DNA of 64,000 nt. It comes from Sinomonas sp. P10A9. Its GTDB lineage: Bacteria > Actinomycetota > Actinomycetes > Actinomycetales > Micrococcaceae. Each line of letters starts with the position of its first letter. The stretch's first letter is position 1. The notes under the pieces were generated by a model. That model made no database searches. It was given only the letters and a program-made list of their open reading frames with translations, and had not been told where the DNA came from. Location of the stretch: assembly GCF_041022165.1 (NCBI RefSeq), contig NZ_CP163302.1, forward strand, positions 1,426,001 to 1,490,000. The letters are read 5' to 3'. This document shows positions 54,789 to 63,366 of the stretch, one piece after another. Position numbers and translations under genes: made by a program.

Positions 54789-57542
54789 TCAGACTCCTTC
54801 GCCGAGGGCCGCAGCGCGGACCGGGATCGACGCGCCGAGGGATACCCGCGCGCCCTCCCTCTCTGCCTGCGTCGCGGGGCGGATCTGGTCGCGTTCGGGG
54901 ACGTGGACGATCGAGTCGTCCTGTTCCTGCGGGGCGTTGACGAAGGAGCGGAACCGGCGCAGGCGCTCGGGGTCCGCCAGGGTCGCGGCCCACTCGTCCT
55001 CGTAGTGCTCCACATGCGTGGCCATCGCGGCCTCGAGTTCGGCGGCGATCCCGAGGGAGTCCTCGACGACGACCTGGCGCACATGCTCGAGTCCGCCATC
55101 GAGCTCTTCCTGCCAGCGTGCGGTGCGCTGGAGGCGGTCCGCGGTGCGGATGTAGTACATGAAGTAGCGGTCGATGTAGGCGATGAGCGTCTCGTCGTCC
55201 AGGTCCTTCGCGAGGAGCTGGGCGTGGGCCGGGGTCGCGCCGCCGTTTCCGCCCACGTACAGGTTCCAGCCGTCGGCAGTGGCGATGACGCCGACGTCCT
55301 TGCCCCGGGCCTCCGCGCACTCGCGGGCGCAGCCAGAGACGCCGAGCTTGAGCTTGTGGGGGCTGCGGAGGCCGCGGTAGCGCAGCTCGAGCTGGATCGC
55401 CATCCCCACGGAGTCCTGCTGGCCGTAGCGGCACCAGGTCGAGCCGACACAGCTCTTCACGGTGCGCAGGCTCTTGCCGTAGGCCTGCCCGGACTCCATG
55501 CCCGCGGCGATGAGCTCGGCCCAGATGTCGGGGAGCTGCTCGAGGCGCGCCCCGAACATGTCGATGCGCTGGCCACCCGTGATCTTCGTGTACAGGCCGT
55601 ACTTCTGGGCAACGGCTGCGATCACGCCGAGCTTCTCCGGCGTGATCTCGCCGCCCGGAATGCGCGGGACCACGGAGTACGTGCCGTCCTTCTGCATGTT
55701 CGCGAGCGCGCGGTCGTTGGTGTCCTGGAGGGTGCCGCGGCCGGCGTCGAGCACGTAGGCCGAGGTCTGGGAGGCGAGGATCGAGGCGATGGTGGGCTTG
55801 CAGATGTCGCACCCGGCGCCCGTCCCGTACCGGGACATGATGTCCTCGAACGAGGTCAGCTGCAGGACGCGGATCGCGTCGAACAGCTCCTGGCGCGAGA
55901 GGGAGATGTGCTCGCAGAGCGCCTTGCTGACGGTCACGCCGGACTTGGTCAGCTCGGCCTCGAGGAGCTTCTTGATCATGGGCACACACGAGCCGCACTG
56001 GGTCCCGGCGCGGGTGCAGGCCTTGAGGCCCGCGACGTCCTGGACTGGATCCTTGCCTTCGCAGGTCCCGCAGGCGTTCACCGCGTCGCGCAGCGTCCCC
56101 GCGGCGACGTTGTTGCACGAGCAGAGGATGGCGTCGTCGGGGAGCTCGGTCTCGGGAGCCTCTCCGCCCTCTGCGCCAGCAGTTGACGCAGTGAGGAAGG
56201 CGCCGGGCTCGGCCGGGAGCTCGCGGCCGAGGAGCGGGCGCAACGCCATGTACGGGGACGCGTCGCCGACGAAGATGCCGCCGAGGAGTGTGCGCGCGTC
56301 GTCGGTCGTGACGATCTTCTGGTACACGCCGCGGGCGGGATCCGCGTAGACGATCTCGAGTGCGCCGGGCTCCGCTGCGAACGCGTCGCCGAAGCTCGCG
56401 ACGTCCACGCCCGAGAGCTTGAGCTTCGTCGCCGTGTCGAAGCCGGGGAACGTCGCATCGCCGCCGTGGAGGCGGTCTGCCACGATCTCGGCCATCGTGT
56501 TCGCTGGGGCCACGAGGCCTAGGCACATGCCGCCGAAGCTCGCGACCTCGCCGATGGCCCACACATTCGGCGCCCCGGTGGCGCACGCCTCGTCGATCAC
56601 GACGCCGCCGCGCGGGCCGAGCTCGAGGCCGGCGCTGCCGGAGTTATCGGTGCTGTTCGCCCGGCCCGCGTTGCCCGTCTCGGCGGCCGCATCGACCGCC
56701 GCGCGGATGAGCTCGTCGCGGGGGCGGACGCCGATCGCGACGACGACGAGGTCAGCGTCGATGACGCGTTCGTCGGCCATGACGACGCCGGTGACCCGGC
56801 CGGCGTCGTCCGTCTGGACCTCGGAGGGGAACACGCCGCCGTGGATCGTGAAGCCCTTGGCCCCGATGAGGCGGGTGAGTGCCTGGCCTGCGCCCTCGTC
56901 GAGCTGCCTGTTCATGGGCCACGGCGAGCCGTCGATGATGATGGACTCGGCGCCTAGGGACTGCGCGCCCGCCGCGGCCTCGATGCCGAGGAGGCCTCCG
57001 CCGATCACGGCGACGACGGGCGTGCGGCCCAGATCCTCGGCCAGGCGGCCGATCTCGGCGCGGAGGAACCAGACGTCCTCGAGCGTCCGGTACACGTATG
57101 ACTTGTCGGCGCCGGGGATGGGGAGCCGGGCCGCATTCGAGCCGGTCGCGAGCACGAGCTCGTCGTACGCGTGCCGGTCGGTCTGGCCGCGGCCGTCCTC
57201 CGTGTAGACGATGCGGGCGTCGGTGTCGATGCGCACGGCGCGGGCCCCGGTGCGGAGCGTCACGCCCGCCAGATCCCACATGGTGGGGTCGCCGAGCGTG
57301 AGGTCGACGTCGGCCGGGTCCCCGGTGAGGGCCTTGGAGAGCGCCACGCGGTCATAGGGGAGGTGCGCCTCCTCGGCGATCGCGGTGACCTCGAAGCCGT
57401 CGAGGCCGCGGGCGGCCATCGCGTCCACGAAGCGGTGCGCGGCGGGACCGCCGCCGATCACGACGACGCGTCGCGGAGCTGGGCGTGCGCCAGCCTCCGG
57501 GGCCGGGGAGGGTGCGTTCTCGGGCTGAAGGGGAATGCTCAC
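54789..57542 (-). CDS. nirB: Nitrite reductase (NADH) large subunit NirB
   Basis: Assimilatory or ammonia-forming nitrite reductase, cytoplasmic, 917 aa. Order: FAD/NAD oxidoreductase (RRVVVIGGGPAAHRFVDAM near residue 25; VVAVIGGGLLGIEAAAGAQ), then BFD-like [2Fe-2S] domain (CSCNN and TQCGSC). The nitrite/sulfite reductase ferredoxin half follows, then the siroheme/[4Fe-4S] site TVKSCVGSTWCRYG and GVSGCARECAEARG. GTG 57542 has GGAAGG 8 bases upstream; the longer frame to 57665 would cross the GlnR-like array and is rejected. Followed by SUMT and HemD for its siroheme. The nirD gene is divergent. Confidence 0.96.
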   Translation of the reverse strand: MSIPLQPENAPSPAPEAGARPAPRRVVVIGGGPAAHRFVDAMAARGLDGFEVTAIAEEAHLPYDRVALSKALTGDPADVDLTLGDPTMWDLAGVTLRTGARAVRIDTDARIVYTEDGRGQTDRHAYDELVLATGSNAARLPIPGADKSYVYRTLEDVWFLRAEIGRLAEDLGRTPVVAVIGGGLLGIEAAAGAQSLGAESIIIDGSPWPMNRQLDEGAGQALTRLIGAKGFTIHGGVFPSEVQTDDAGRVTGVVMADERVIDADLVVVAIGVRPRDELIRAAVDAAAETGNAGRANSTDNSGSAGLELGPRGGVVIDEACATGAPNVWAIGEVASFGGMCLGLVAPANTMAEIVADRLHGGDATFPGFDTATKLKLSGVDVASFGDAFAAEPGALEIVYADPARGVYQKIVTTDDARTLLGGIFVGDASPYMALRPLLGRELPAEPGAFLTASTAGAEGGEAPETELPDDAILCSCNNVAAGTLRDAVNACGTCEGKDPVQDVAGLKACTRAGTQCGSCVPMIKKLLEAELTKSGVTVSKALCEHISLSRQELFDAIRVLQLTSFEDIMSRYGTGAGCDICKPTIASILASQTSAYVLDAGRGTLQDTNDRALANMQKDGTYSVVPRIPGGEITPEKLGVIAAVAQKYGLYTKITGGQRIDMFGARLEQLPDIWAELIAAGMESGQAYGKSLRTVKSCVGSTWCRYGQQDSVGMAIQLELRYRGLRSPHKLKLGVSGCARECAEARGKDVGVIATADGWNLYVGGNGGATPAHAQLLAKDLDDETLIAYIDRYFMYYIRTADRLQRTARWQEELDGGLEHVRQVVVEDSLGIAAELEAAMATHVEHYEDEWAATLADPERLRRFRSFVNAPQEQDDSIVHVPERDQIRPATQAEREGARVSLGASIPVRAAALGEGV

Positions 57543-57638
57543 GTGCGGGGCCTTCCGTCGAAGTGGGCGCCGACAAGGCGCCGGCGAAACGATTTCCTCC
57601 AGCGTAGGAACCCGCAGTTTCGGACCAGTTGCCCGTGT

Positions 57639-57676
57639 GTAACGGCCGATTAACTTCGCTGTCACGAGGATGTTTC
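57639..57676. promoter_or_regulatory. GlnR-like binding array between nirB and nirD
   Basis: Four pentamers at exact 11-base spacing: GTAAC (57639), TTAAC (57650), GTCAC (57661), GTTTC (57672). This matches the actinobacterial GlnR pattern (gTnAC-n6-GaAAC repeated) in spacing and in both gTnAC positions, less well in the second and fourth boxes. GlnR controls nirB in other actinobacteria. A weaker similar pair can be read on the minus strand around 57696-57711. Confidence 0.5.
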
Positions 57677-57755
57677 GGTTGGTGTGAGGGCGGTTTTACG
57701 TGGCTGTGACACAGACTCAACCCCGCCGAAATCGCCTACTCCGTAGCGTTGAGGC

Positions 57756-58145
57756 ATGACGATCACCGCAGACTCACCAGCCCCCGCCGCCCCAACGGAC
57801 GACGCCGCCCTCGCCCTTCCGGCGGGCGCGTGGCACAGCGTCTGCAACCTCACTGACCTTGAGCCCAACTGGGGCGAGGCGGCGCTCATCGGTGGACGGC
57901 AGATCGCCGTCTTCCGTCTCGCGACGGACGAGGTCTTCGCCGTCGAGCAGCGCGATCCCGCGACCGAGGCCCATGTCATGGCGCGCGGCATCGTGGGCTC
58001 GCGCGGCGAGCGCCGCACGATCGCCTCCCCACTGCACAAGCAGGTCTACGACCTGGCGACGGGGGAGCGGCTCGACGCGCCCGGCACGTCCATCGCTGCC
58101 TTCCCGACCCGCGTAGTCAACGGCATCGTGCAGATCGCGGCCTGA
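57756..58145 (+). CDS. nirD: Nitrite reductase (NADH) small subunit NirD
   Basis: A 129-aa Rieske-fold protein without cluster ligands, as usual for NirD: the positions of Cys and His are replaced (VEQRDPATEAHVMARG, TIASPLHKQVYDLATGE). It stabilises NirB. Here it is transcribed divergently from nirB instead of following it. ATG 57756 sits 6 bases after TAGCGT (57744-57749), which could serve as a -10 for a near-leaderless mRNA; alternatively gttgagg acts as ribosome site. Confidence 0.93.
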   Translation: MTITADSPAPAAPTDDAALALPAGAWHSVCNLTDLEPNWGEAALIGGRQIAVFRLATDEVFAVEQRDPATEAHVMARGIVGSRGERRTIASPLHKQVYDLATGERLDAPGTSIAAFPTRVVNGIVQIAA

Positions 58146-58167
58146 GTACTCCCAGCGCAAGCTGTTC

Positions 58168-58216
58168 CTGTCAGTTTGCATTGACACGGCCTACCTGTCA
58201 GTCTAGATTGACAGGT
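58168..58216 (+). promoter_or_regulatory. Leaderless promoter with two tandem palindromic operators
   Basis: A -35 TTGACA (58181-58186), 17-base spacer and -10 TAGATT (58204-58209) put transcription start at the ATG (58217), 7 bases after the -10. Two inverted repeats overlay it: CTGTCA-N8-TGACAC (58168-58187), covering the -35, and CTGTCA-N8-TGACAG (58195-58214), covering the -10. Centres are 27 bases apart. It is a very likely repressor-controlled promoter. Confidence 0.75.
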
Positions 58217-58426
58217 ATGGAGGAACAGCAGATCTCACACTCCCTGCAATCCGAGGACCCCGCGGTGGGCCTGCGCGCCGTCGGCGCGCTCCATCGACTC
58301 GCCGAGTCCACGGAGACGCGCTACGTGGCGCTCGCCCGCGAGCGCGGCTGGACCTGGGAGCAGATCGGGGACGCCCTCGGGGTGTCCCGCCAGTCCGTCC
58401 ATACCAAGCACGGCAAGGTGCGCTGA
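58217..58426 (+). CDS. Small helix-turn-helix protein, 69 aa
   Basis: A short protein whose C-terminal half is a helix-turn-helix (VALARERGWTWEQIGDALGV SRQSVHTKHG, about residues 36-66), preceded by a helix with LQSEDPAVGLRAVGALHRLAE. No other domain. It starts at ATG 58217, which is probably leaderless. It is 32 bases upstream of the Clp-N-domain gene, a recurring actinobacterial pair. It probably binds the two palindromes in its own promoter; that is inference from position. Confidence 0.8.
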   Translation: MEEQQISHSLQSEDPAVGLRAVGALHRLAESTETRYVALARERGWTWEQIGDALGVSRQSVHTKHGKVR

Positions 58427-58458
58427 GGCGCGCCCTGTCCATCTGAAGGGCGGATGAC

Positions 58459-58914
58459 ATGTTCGAACGATTCGCAGCCGCGGCACGCACCACCGTGACC
58501 GAGGGGATGCACGAGGCCGAGCGCCGGGGAGACCGGCGCATCGGCACGCAGCACCTCCTGCTCGGCCTCCTCCACGACCCCGACAGTGCCGCGATCCTCG
58601 GCACCGGACTCGAGGATGCACGCGCCGCCGAGGAGGCCCTCGACCGTGAGGCGCTCGCCGCCGTCGGCATCGATCCGGGGCCGGGACTGCTCGCCCAGGT
58701 CCCGGGGAGGGTGGGGCGCCTGCCCTTCGCGTCGGGGGCGAAGGGCGTCCTTTCCCGCTCTGTCGGGTACGCGGCTTCCGAGAAGTCCCGCACGATCACA
58801 GGGCGGCACCTGATCCTCGCGCTCCTGGACGCACCGGAGCCCGACCCCGCGGCATCGCTCCTCGCGCGCTTGGGCGTTGACCCGCGCACGGTCCGCGCGC
58901 GGCTCGCTGCATGA
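58459..58914 (+). CDS. Clp N-terminal domain protein, 151 aa
   Basis: Two Clp_N repeats (about residues 1-70 and 80-148), each with the typical helix pattern: MFERFAAAARTTVTEGMHEAERRGDRRIGTQHLLLGLLHD, and later GVLSRSVGYAASEKSRTITGRHLILALL. No AAA+ domain follows, so it is not a ClpC/ClpB ATPase. It could act as an adaptor or decoy that docks with Clp chaperones or substrates. Co-transcribed with the small HTH protein. Confidence 0.85.
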   Translation: MFERFAAAARTTVTEGMHEAERRGDRRIGTQHLLLGLLHDPDSAAILGTGLEDARAAEEALDREALAAVGIDPGPGLLAQVPGRVGRLPFASGAKGVLSRSVGYAASEKSRTITGRHLILALLDAPEPDPAASLLARLGVDPRTVRARLAA

Positions 58915-58936
58915 ACGCACGGGTCGTTCATTTGCG

Positions 58937-59054
58937 GATGACCGCCCTTGGGCGAGATGACCGTCCCTGGGCGGCATAACCGTTGTTGCCGCGGGCCGGT
59001 TATGCCCGCGAGCGACGTCGTGCCCGGGCGGGAGTGTTTTGCCCGCGAGCGACG
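58937..59054. repeat. Repeat cluster with hairpin between convergent genes
   Basis: Tandem GATGACCG(C/T)CC(T)TGGGCG units at 58937 and 58956 (19-base period). A perfect 10-bp hairpin GGCATAACCG (58973-58982) / CGGTTATGCC (58997-59006) follows. Then come two copies of TGCCCGCGAGCGACG (59003-59017 and 59040-59054). It lies between the Clp-N gene (plus) and the phosphohexomutase gene (minus), so the hairpin may be a shared terminator. Confidence 0.7.
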
Positions 59055-59080
59055 GCGCCCGCGGACGTAGCGCCGCCCGG

Positions 59081-60937
59081 TCAGAGCCCGAGGGCTTCGC
59101 GCACGTCGTCGATCGCCGCGTCCAGCGCGTGCCGCGCTGCCTGGCGTGCCTCGCCGAGCTCCGCCGAGTTGTCCACGGGACGGATCACCTCGAGATAGCA
59201 CTTGAGCTTCGGCTCGGTGCCGCTCGGGCGGATGATGACTCTCGTCGCGTCCCGCGTCACCCATTGGAGCCCCTCGGTGGGAGGCAACTCCTCGGAACCG
59301 GTCGAGAGGTCCAGGGCCGTCTCGACGGGGGAGTCGGCGAAGGAGGCCGGTGGGTCGTGCCGCAGGCGCGTCATCATTGCGTCCAGCAGGCCGAGGTCCG
59401 CCACGCGAACGCTCAGCTGGTCGGTCAGATGCACGCCGTGCAGCACGTGCAGCGCATCGAGCCGGTCGAAGACGGTCTGGCCGTGGGCCTTCGCGTCCGC
59501 GGCCAGCTCGGCGACGAGCAGGGCCGCGGAGATGCCGTCCTTGTCCCTCACGAGACCGGGTGCGACGCAATAGCCGAGGGCCTCCTCGTATCCGTACACG
59601 AGGCCCGGCACGCGGGAGATCCACTTGAAGCCGGTGAGGGTCTCGCGGTGGCCCAGACCGGCCGACGCCGCGATCCTGGCCAACAGTCGGGACGAGACGA
59701 TCGAGTTCGCGAAGACGGGCGCGGCTTCTGAGGCCGCGAGATCCCCGTCCGCCGCTGCCAGAGGATCGGCGGCGGGTGAGCCGTCGGCGGCCGGCAGGGG
59801 GACGTCGTCGTCCGTCAGGCCCTGGGCCCGCCCGAGGCGGCGCGCCACGTGCGAGCCCAGGAGTGCGCCTACCTCGTCGCCGCGCAGCATGCGCCACTCG
59901 CCGGTCGCCGGGTCCGGGGCGGCCACGGCGCAGCGGTCGGCGTCGGGATCATTGGCGATCACGAGGTCCGCGCCGGCGGACTTCGCGGCGTAGATGGCCA
60001 GGTCCAGAGCACCGGCCTCTTCGGGGTTCGGGAAGGCGACCGTCGGGAACGCGGGGTCGGGCTGCGCCTGCTCGGGGACGAGCGAGACGTCGGTGAATCC
60101 GGCCGCCGTCAGCACGCTGATGGCCGTCTCGCCGCCCACACCGTGCATGGGCGTGAGGACTACCCTGAGGTCCCGCGCGGGGAACATCTCCGGCTTGGCG
60201 AGACGCACGACGGCGTCGCGGTAGTCCGCGGCGATGCTCGCCGGGAGCACGGTCCAGCCGCTCTCGGCCAGGGCGATGTCCCCGACCGGACCGACGCTCC
60301 CGATGAGCTCGGAGATCTCCGCGTCGATCGGGGCGACGATCTGTGCGCCGCGCCCGGCCTCCTCCACAGCGCGGCCGCCGAGGTAGACCTTGTAGCCGTT
60401 GTCCTGCGGCGGGTTGTGGCTCGCAGTGACCATGACACCCGCATCGCAGCCGAGGGCCCGCAGCGCGTACGCCAGAACGGGCGTGGGCAGCGCCGACGGC
60501 AGGAGGCAGGCGTCGATCCCGGCCGCGGTGAAGATCGCCGCCGTCTCGGCCGCGAAGACGTCGGAGTTGGTGCGCGCGTCGTAGCCGACGACCGCGCGCG
60601 GCGGGGCGCCGTCGTCGTCCGCCGCAGAGACCCGGCGCGTCAGGAAAGCCGCGATCCCGGCCGCGGCCCGGCGCACCGTGACACGGTTCATCCGGTTCGG
60701 CCCGGGCCCGAGCGCAGCGCGCAGGCCGGCGGTGCCGAACTCGAGCGTCCCCGAGAAGGCGTCCGAGAGCTCCTGGACGGCCGCATCGCGGGCGGGCGAG
60801 GGATCCGCCTCGGAGGCCCGCGCGAGGGTCTCGCGCAGCTGCGCGGCCGTCTCGGGGTCGGGGTCTGTTGCCGCCCAGGCCTCTGCCAGCGGGGCGAGTT
60901 CGGCGAGGTCGGGCGTTCCAGGGGGGAGCGTGCTCAT
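59081..60937 (-). CDS. Phospho-sugar mutase (phosphomannomutase/phosphoglucomutase, PmmB type)
   Basis: A 618-aa alpha-D-phosphohexomutase, longer than the usual ~560-580. It moves phosphate between C1 and C6 of hexose (or C1/C5 of pentose) phosphates. Visible sites: the phosphoserine loop VTASHNPPQDNGYKVY, the metal loop NDPDADRCA, the sugar loop YEEALGY, and the phosphate-binding loop RPSGTEPKLKCY. An inserted Ala/Asp/Pro-rich stretch (LPAADGSPAADPLAAADGD) near residue 380 accounts for part of the extra length. It probably follows pnp in one transcript (13-base gap). The pairing with purine nucleoside phosphorylase suggests a role in pentose-1-phosphate use. Confidence 0.9.
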   Translation of the reverse strand: MSTLPPGTPDLAELAPLAEAWAATDPDPETAAQLRETLARASEADPSPARDAAVQELSDAFSGTLEFGTAGLRAALGPGPNRMNRVTVRRAAAGIAAFLTRRVSAADDDGAPPRAVVGYDARTNSDVFAAETAAIFTAAGIDACLLPSALPTPVLAYALRALGCDAGVMVTASHNPPQDNGYKVYLGGRAVEEAGRGAQIVAPIDAEISELIGSVGPVGDIALAESGWTVLPASIAADYRDAVVRLAKPEMFPARDLRVVLTPMHGVGGETAISVLTAAGFTDVSLVPEQAQPDPAFPTVAFPNPEEAGALDLAIYAAKSAGADLVIANDPDADRCAVAAPDPATGEWRMLRGDEVGALLGSHVARRLGRAQGLTDDDVPLPAADGSPAADPLAAADGDLAASEAAPVFANSIVSSRLLARIAASAGLGHRETLTGFKWISRVPGLVYGYEEALGYCVAPGLVRDKDGISAALLVAELAADAKAHGQTVFDRLDALHVLHGVHLTDQLSVRVADLGLLDAMMTRLRHDPPASFADSPVETALDLSTGSEELPPTEGLQWVTRDATRVIIRPSGTEPKLKCYLEVIRPVDNSAELGEARQAARHALDAAIDDVREALGL

Positions 60938-60950
60938 GGGGTGCAGTCCT

Positions 60951-61748
60951 TCAGATCGCGGCGATGACGTCGGCGAGGAGGCGTGAGATGCGCGGTCCCG
61001 CGGCGCGGCCCGCCTCGAGGACTTCCTCGTGGCTCAGCGGTTCGGTGCCGATGCCTGCCGCGAGATTGGTCACAAGCGAGATTCCGAAGACCTCGAGCCC
61101 GGCATGGCGTGCGGCGATCGCCTCGAGTGCCGTGGACATGCCGACGAGGTCCGCTCCGATCCGCTTGGCGTACTGGACTTCCGCCGGCGTCTCGTAGTGC
61201 GGCCCGGTGAACTGGGCATAGACGCCCTCGGCGAGGCTCGGGTCCACGGAACGTGCCACGGCCCTCAGCCGCGCGGAGTACAGGTCCGTGAGGTCCACGA
61301 AGGTCGCGCCCTCGAGGGGGGAGGCGGCCGTGAGGTTGATGTGGTCGCTGATGAGCACTGGGGTGCCCGGCGCCCAGTCCGCATTGAGCCCGCCGCACCC
61401 GTTGGTCAGGACCACGACCCGGCAGCCGGCAGCCGCGGCCGTGCGCACACCGTGTGCGACCGCGCGCACGCCCTTGCCCTCGTAGTAGTGGGTCCGGGCT
61501 CCGAGGACGAGGGCGCGCTTGCCGTCCGGGGTGAGCGCCGAGCGGATGGTCGCTACGTGCCCCTCGACGGCCGGCGCCGAGAATCCGGGGATTTCGGACG
61601 CCTCGAGCGTTGCCGTGGTCTCGCCGACGAGATCCGCCGCGCCGCCCCAGCCGGAGCCGAGGACCAGCGCGATGTGGTGCTGCTGAACGCCGGTTGCCCG
61701 CGCAATGTGGTCTGCCGCGGCATGGGCCAGTTCGAAGGGACTGTCCAT
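60951..61748 (-). CDS. Purine-nucleoside phosphorylase
   Basis: Trimeric-type PNP, about 265 aa: cleaves purine nucleosides with phosphate to base plus (deoxy)ribose-1-phosphate. Visible: VLGSGWGGAADLVG (phosphate loop), GRTHYYEGKG-like GARTHYYEGKGVRAVAHGV, VLTNGCGGLNADW, and the base site YAQFTGPHYETPAEVQYAK with GMSTALEAIAARH. I chose ATG 61748, which has GAGGA about 9 bases upstream. GTG 61775 (+9 residues) is possible and sits just after TAGGTT as a leaderless start. Same family as mycobacterial PunA. Confidence 0.93.
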   Translation of the reverse strand: MDSPFELAHAAADHIARATGVQQHHIALVLGSGWGGAADLVGETTATLEASEIPGFSAPAVEGHVATIRSALTPDGKRALVLGARTHYYEGKGVRAVAHGVRTAAAAGCRVVVLTNGCGGLNADWAPGTPVLISDHINLTAASPLEGATFVDLTDLYSARLRAVARSVDPSLAEGVYAQFTGPHYETPAEVQYAKRIGADLVGMSTALEAIAARHAGLEVFGISLVTNLAAGIGTEPLSHEEVLEAGRAAGPRISRLLADVIAAI

Positions 61749-61867
61749 GATCGCCGTCCTCGCCGTTGTCGTCACAGGAAGAACCTACCAATCTGCACGA
61801 CCCGGAGCACGCGCGTACGCGGGGCGGGAATGGCCCACAGCGCGCAGCCGGGGCAGAATGGGTGTCC

Positions 61868-63292
61868 GTGACGATGAATCCTGACTTCGCGGCTCCTCAT
61901 ATCGCAATCCTCGGCGGCGGCCCGGGCGGCTACGAGGCGGCATCGGTCGCGGCCTCGCTCGGCGCCAGGGTGACGATCGTCGAGCGTGCCGGCCTCGGCG
62001 GCTCGGCGGTGCTGACCGACGTGGTCCCCTCCAAGACCCTCATCGCCACCGCAGACCTCATGACCCGCGTCGAGGAGGCCTCTTCGGCGCTGGGCCTGCG
62101 CCTCGCCTCGGAGGGGGGCGGACCGCTCCAGCGCTCCGACCTCCACGCCGACCTCCGCATCGTCAATGACCGGCTGCTCGGGCTCGCGAGGCAGCAGTCC
62201 GAAGACATCCGGGCGGGGCTGGCGGCCCAGGGCGTGCGGATCGTCATGGGCTCCGGTCGGCTCGTCGACGGCAGCGTGATCGAGGCCACGACGGTGGACG
62301 GCGTCGAGCGCATCGAGTCCGATGCCGTGATCCTCGCCGTGGGCGCACACCCCCGGGAACTGCCTACGGCCCGCCCCGACGGCGAGCGCATCCTCAACTG
62401 GGCCCAGATCTACAGCCTCGAGGAGATCCCCGAGGAACTCATCGTGGTGGGCTCGGGCGTGACCGGCGCCGAGTTCGCCTCGGCGTACAACGGCCTCGGC
62501 TCCAACGTCACCCTCATCTCGTCCCGCGACCGGGTCCTCCCCGGCTCCGACACGAACGGGGCCGAGGTGCTCGAGAAGGTCTTCGCCCGCCGCGGCGTCC
62601 GCGTCCTGTCCCGGTCCCGCGCTGAGGCGGTCGAGCGGACCGGCGACGGCGTGGCCGTGACCCTCGGCGACGGCACCAAGGTGACGGGCACCCACTGCCT
62701 CCTGTGCGTGGGATCCATCCCCAACACCGACGGGATCGGCCTCGCGCAGGCCGGCGTTGCGGTCACCGAGAGCGGCCACATCAAGGTCGACGGCGTCTCC
62801 CGCACCACCGCGACCAACGTCTACGCCGCGGGGGACTGCACGGGTGTCCTGGCGCTGGCCTCGGTGGCCGCGATGCAGGGCCGCATCGCCGTAGCGCACA
62901 TCCTCGGCGACCAGGTCACCCCGCTCAACCTCAACCACGTCGCGTCCAACATCTTCACCTCGCCCGAGATCGCCTCGGTGGGCGTCTCGGAGGAGGATGT
63001 CACGAGCGGTCGGGTCGCCGGCGACGTCGTGATGCTGCGGCTCAAGAGCAACCCTCGGGCCAAAATGCGCAACACGACAGACGGCTTCATCAAGGTCATC
63101 TCGCGCAAGGGCTCGGGGACGCTCATCGGCGCGGTGGTCATGGGCTCGAACGCCTCGGAGCTCATCTTCGGGCTCGCGATGGCCGTCGAGCAGAAGCTCC
63201 ATGTGGACGACGTGGCGAACACCTACGCCGTGTACCCGTCCCTGACCGGTTCGATCGCCGAGGCCGCCCGCCGCCTGCACGTGCACATGTAG
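61868..63292 (+). CDS. lpdA: LpdA-type NAD(P)H quinone dehydrogenase without redox Cys pair
   Basis: Flavoprotein disulfide reductase family member, about 474 aa. FAD motif HIAILGGGPGGYEAASVAAS; NAD motif ELIVVGSGVTGAEFAS; the C-terminal dimerisation domain carries the segment MRNTTDGFIKVISRKG. The usual CxxxxC active site is absent: the segment reads GGSAVLTDVVPSKTL. This matches mycobacterial LpdA (Rv3303c), a quinone reductase, not a true lipoamide dehydrogenase. Start uncertain: GTG 61862, GTG 61868 or ATG 61874; CAGAAT at 61854-61859 could be a -10 for a leaderless start at 61868. It is divergent from pnp. Confidence 0.9.
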   Translation: MTMNPDFAAPHIAILGGGPGGYEAASVAASLGARVTIVERAGLGGSAVLTDVVPSKTLIATADLMTRVEEASSALGLRLASEGGGPLQRSDLHADLRIVNDRLLGLARQQSEDIRAGLAAQGVRIVMGSGRLVDGSVIEATTVDGVERIESDAVILAVGAHPRELPTARPDGERILNWAQIYSLEEIPEELIVVGSGVTGAEFASAYNGLGSNVTLISSRDRVLPGSDTNGAEVLEKVFARRGVRVLSRSRAEAVERTGDGVAVTLGDGTKVTGTHCLLCVGSIPNTDGIGLAQAGVAVTESGHIKVDGVSRTTATNVYAAGDCTGVLALASVAAMQGRIAVAHILGDQVTPLNLNHVASNIFTSPEIASVGVSEEDVTSGRVAGDVVMLRLKSNPRAKMRNTTDGFIKVISRKGSGTLIGAVVMGSNASELIFGLAMAVEQKLHVDDVANTYAVYPSLTGSIAEAARRLHVHM

Positions 63293-63302
63293 CAGAGGCC
63301 CT

Positions 63303-63326
63303 CCACGGAGGTCTTCGGGTCCGTGG
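63303..63326 (+). terminator. Hairpin after lpdA
   Basis: Inverted repeat CCACGGA / TCCGTGG (7 bp, 10-base loop) 11 bases after the lpdA stop, followed by TCCCTTG. A modest terminator candidate. Confidence 0.5.
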
Positions 63327-63366
63327 TCCCTTGAGGACTGTCGGTGGTGCGCGGGACGATGGCGGC

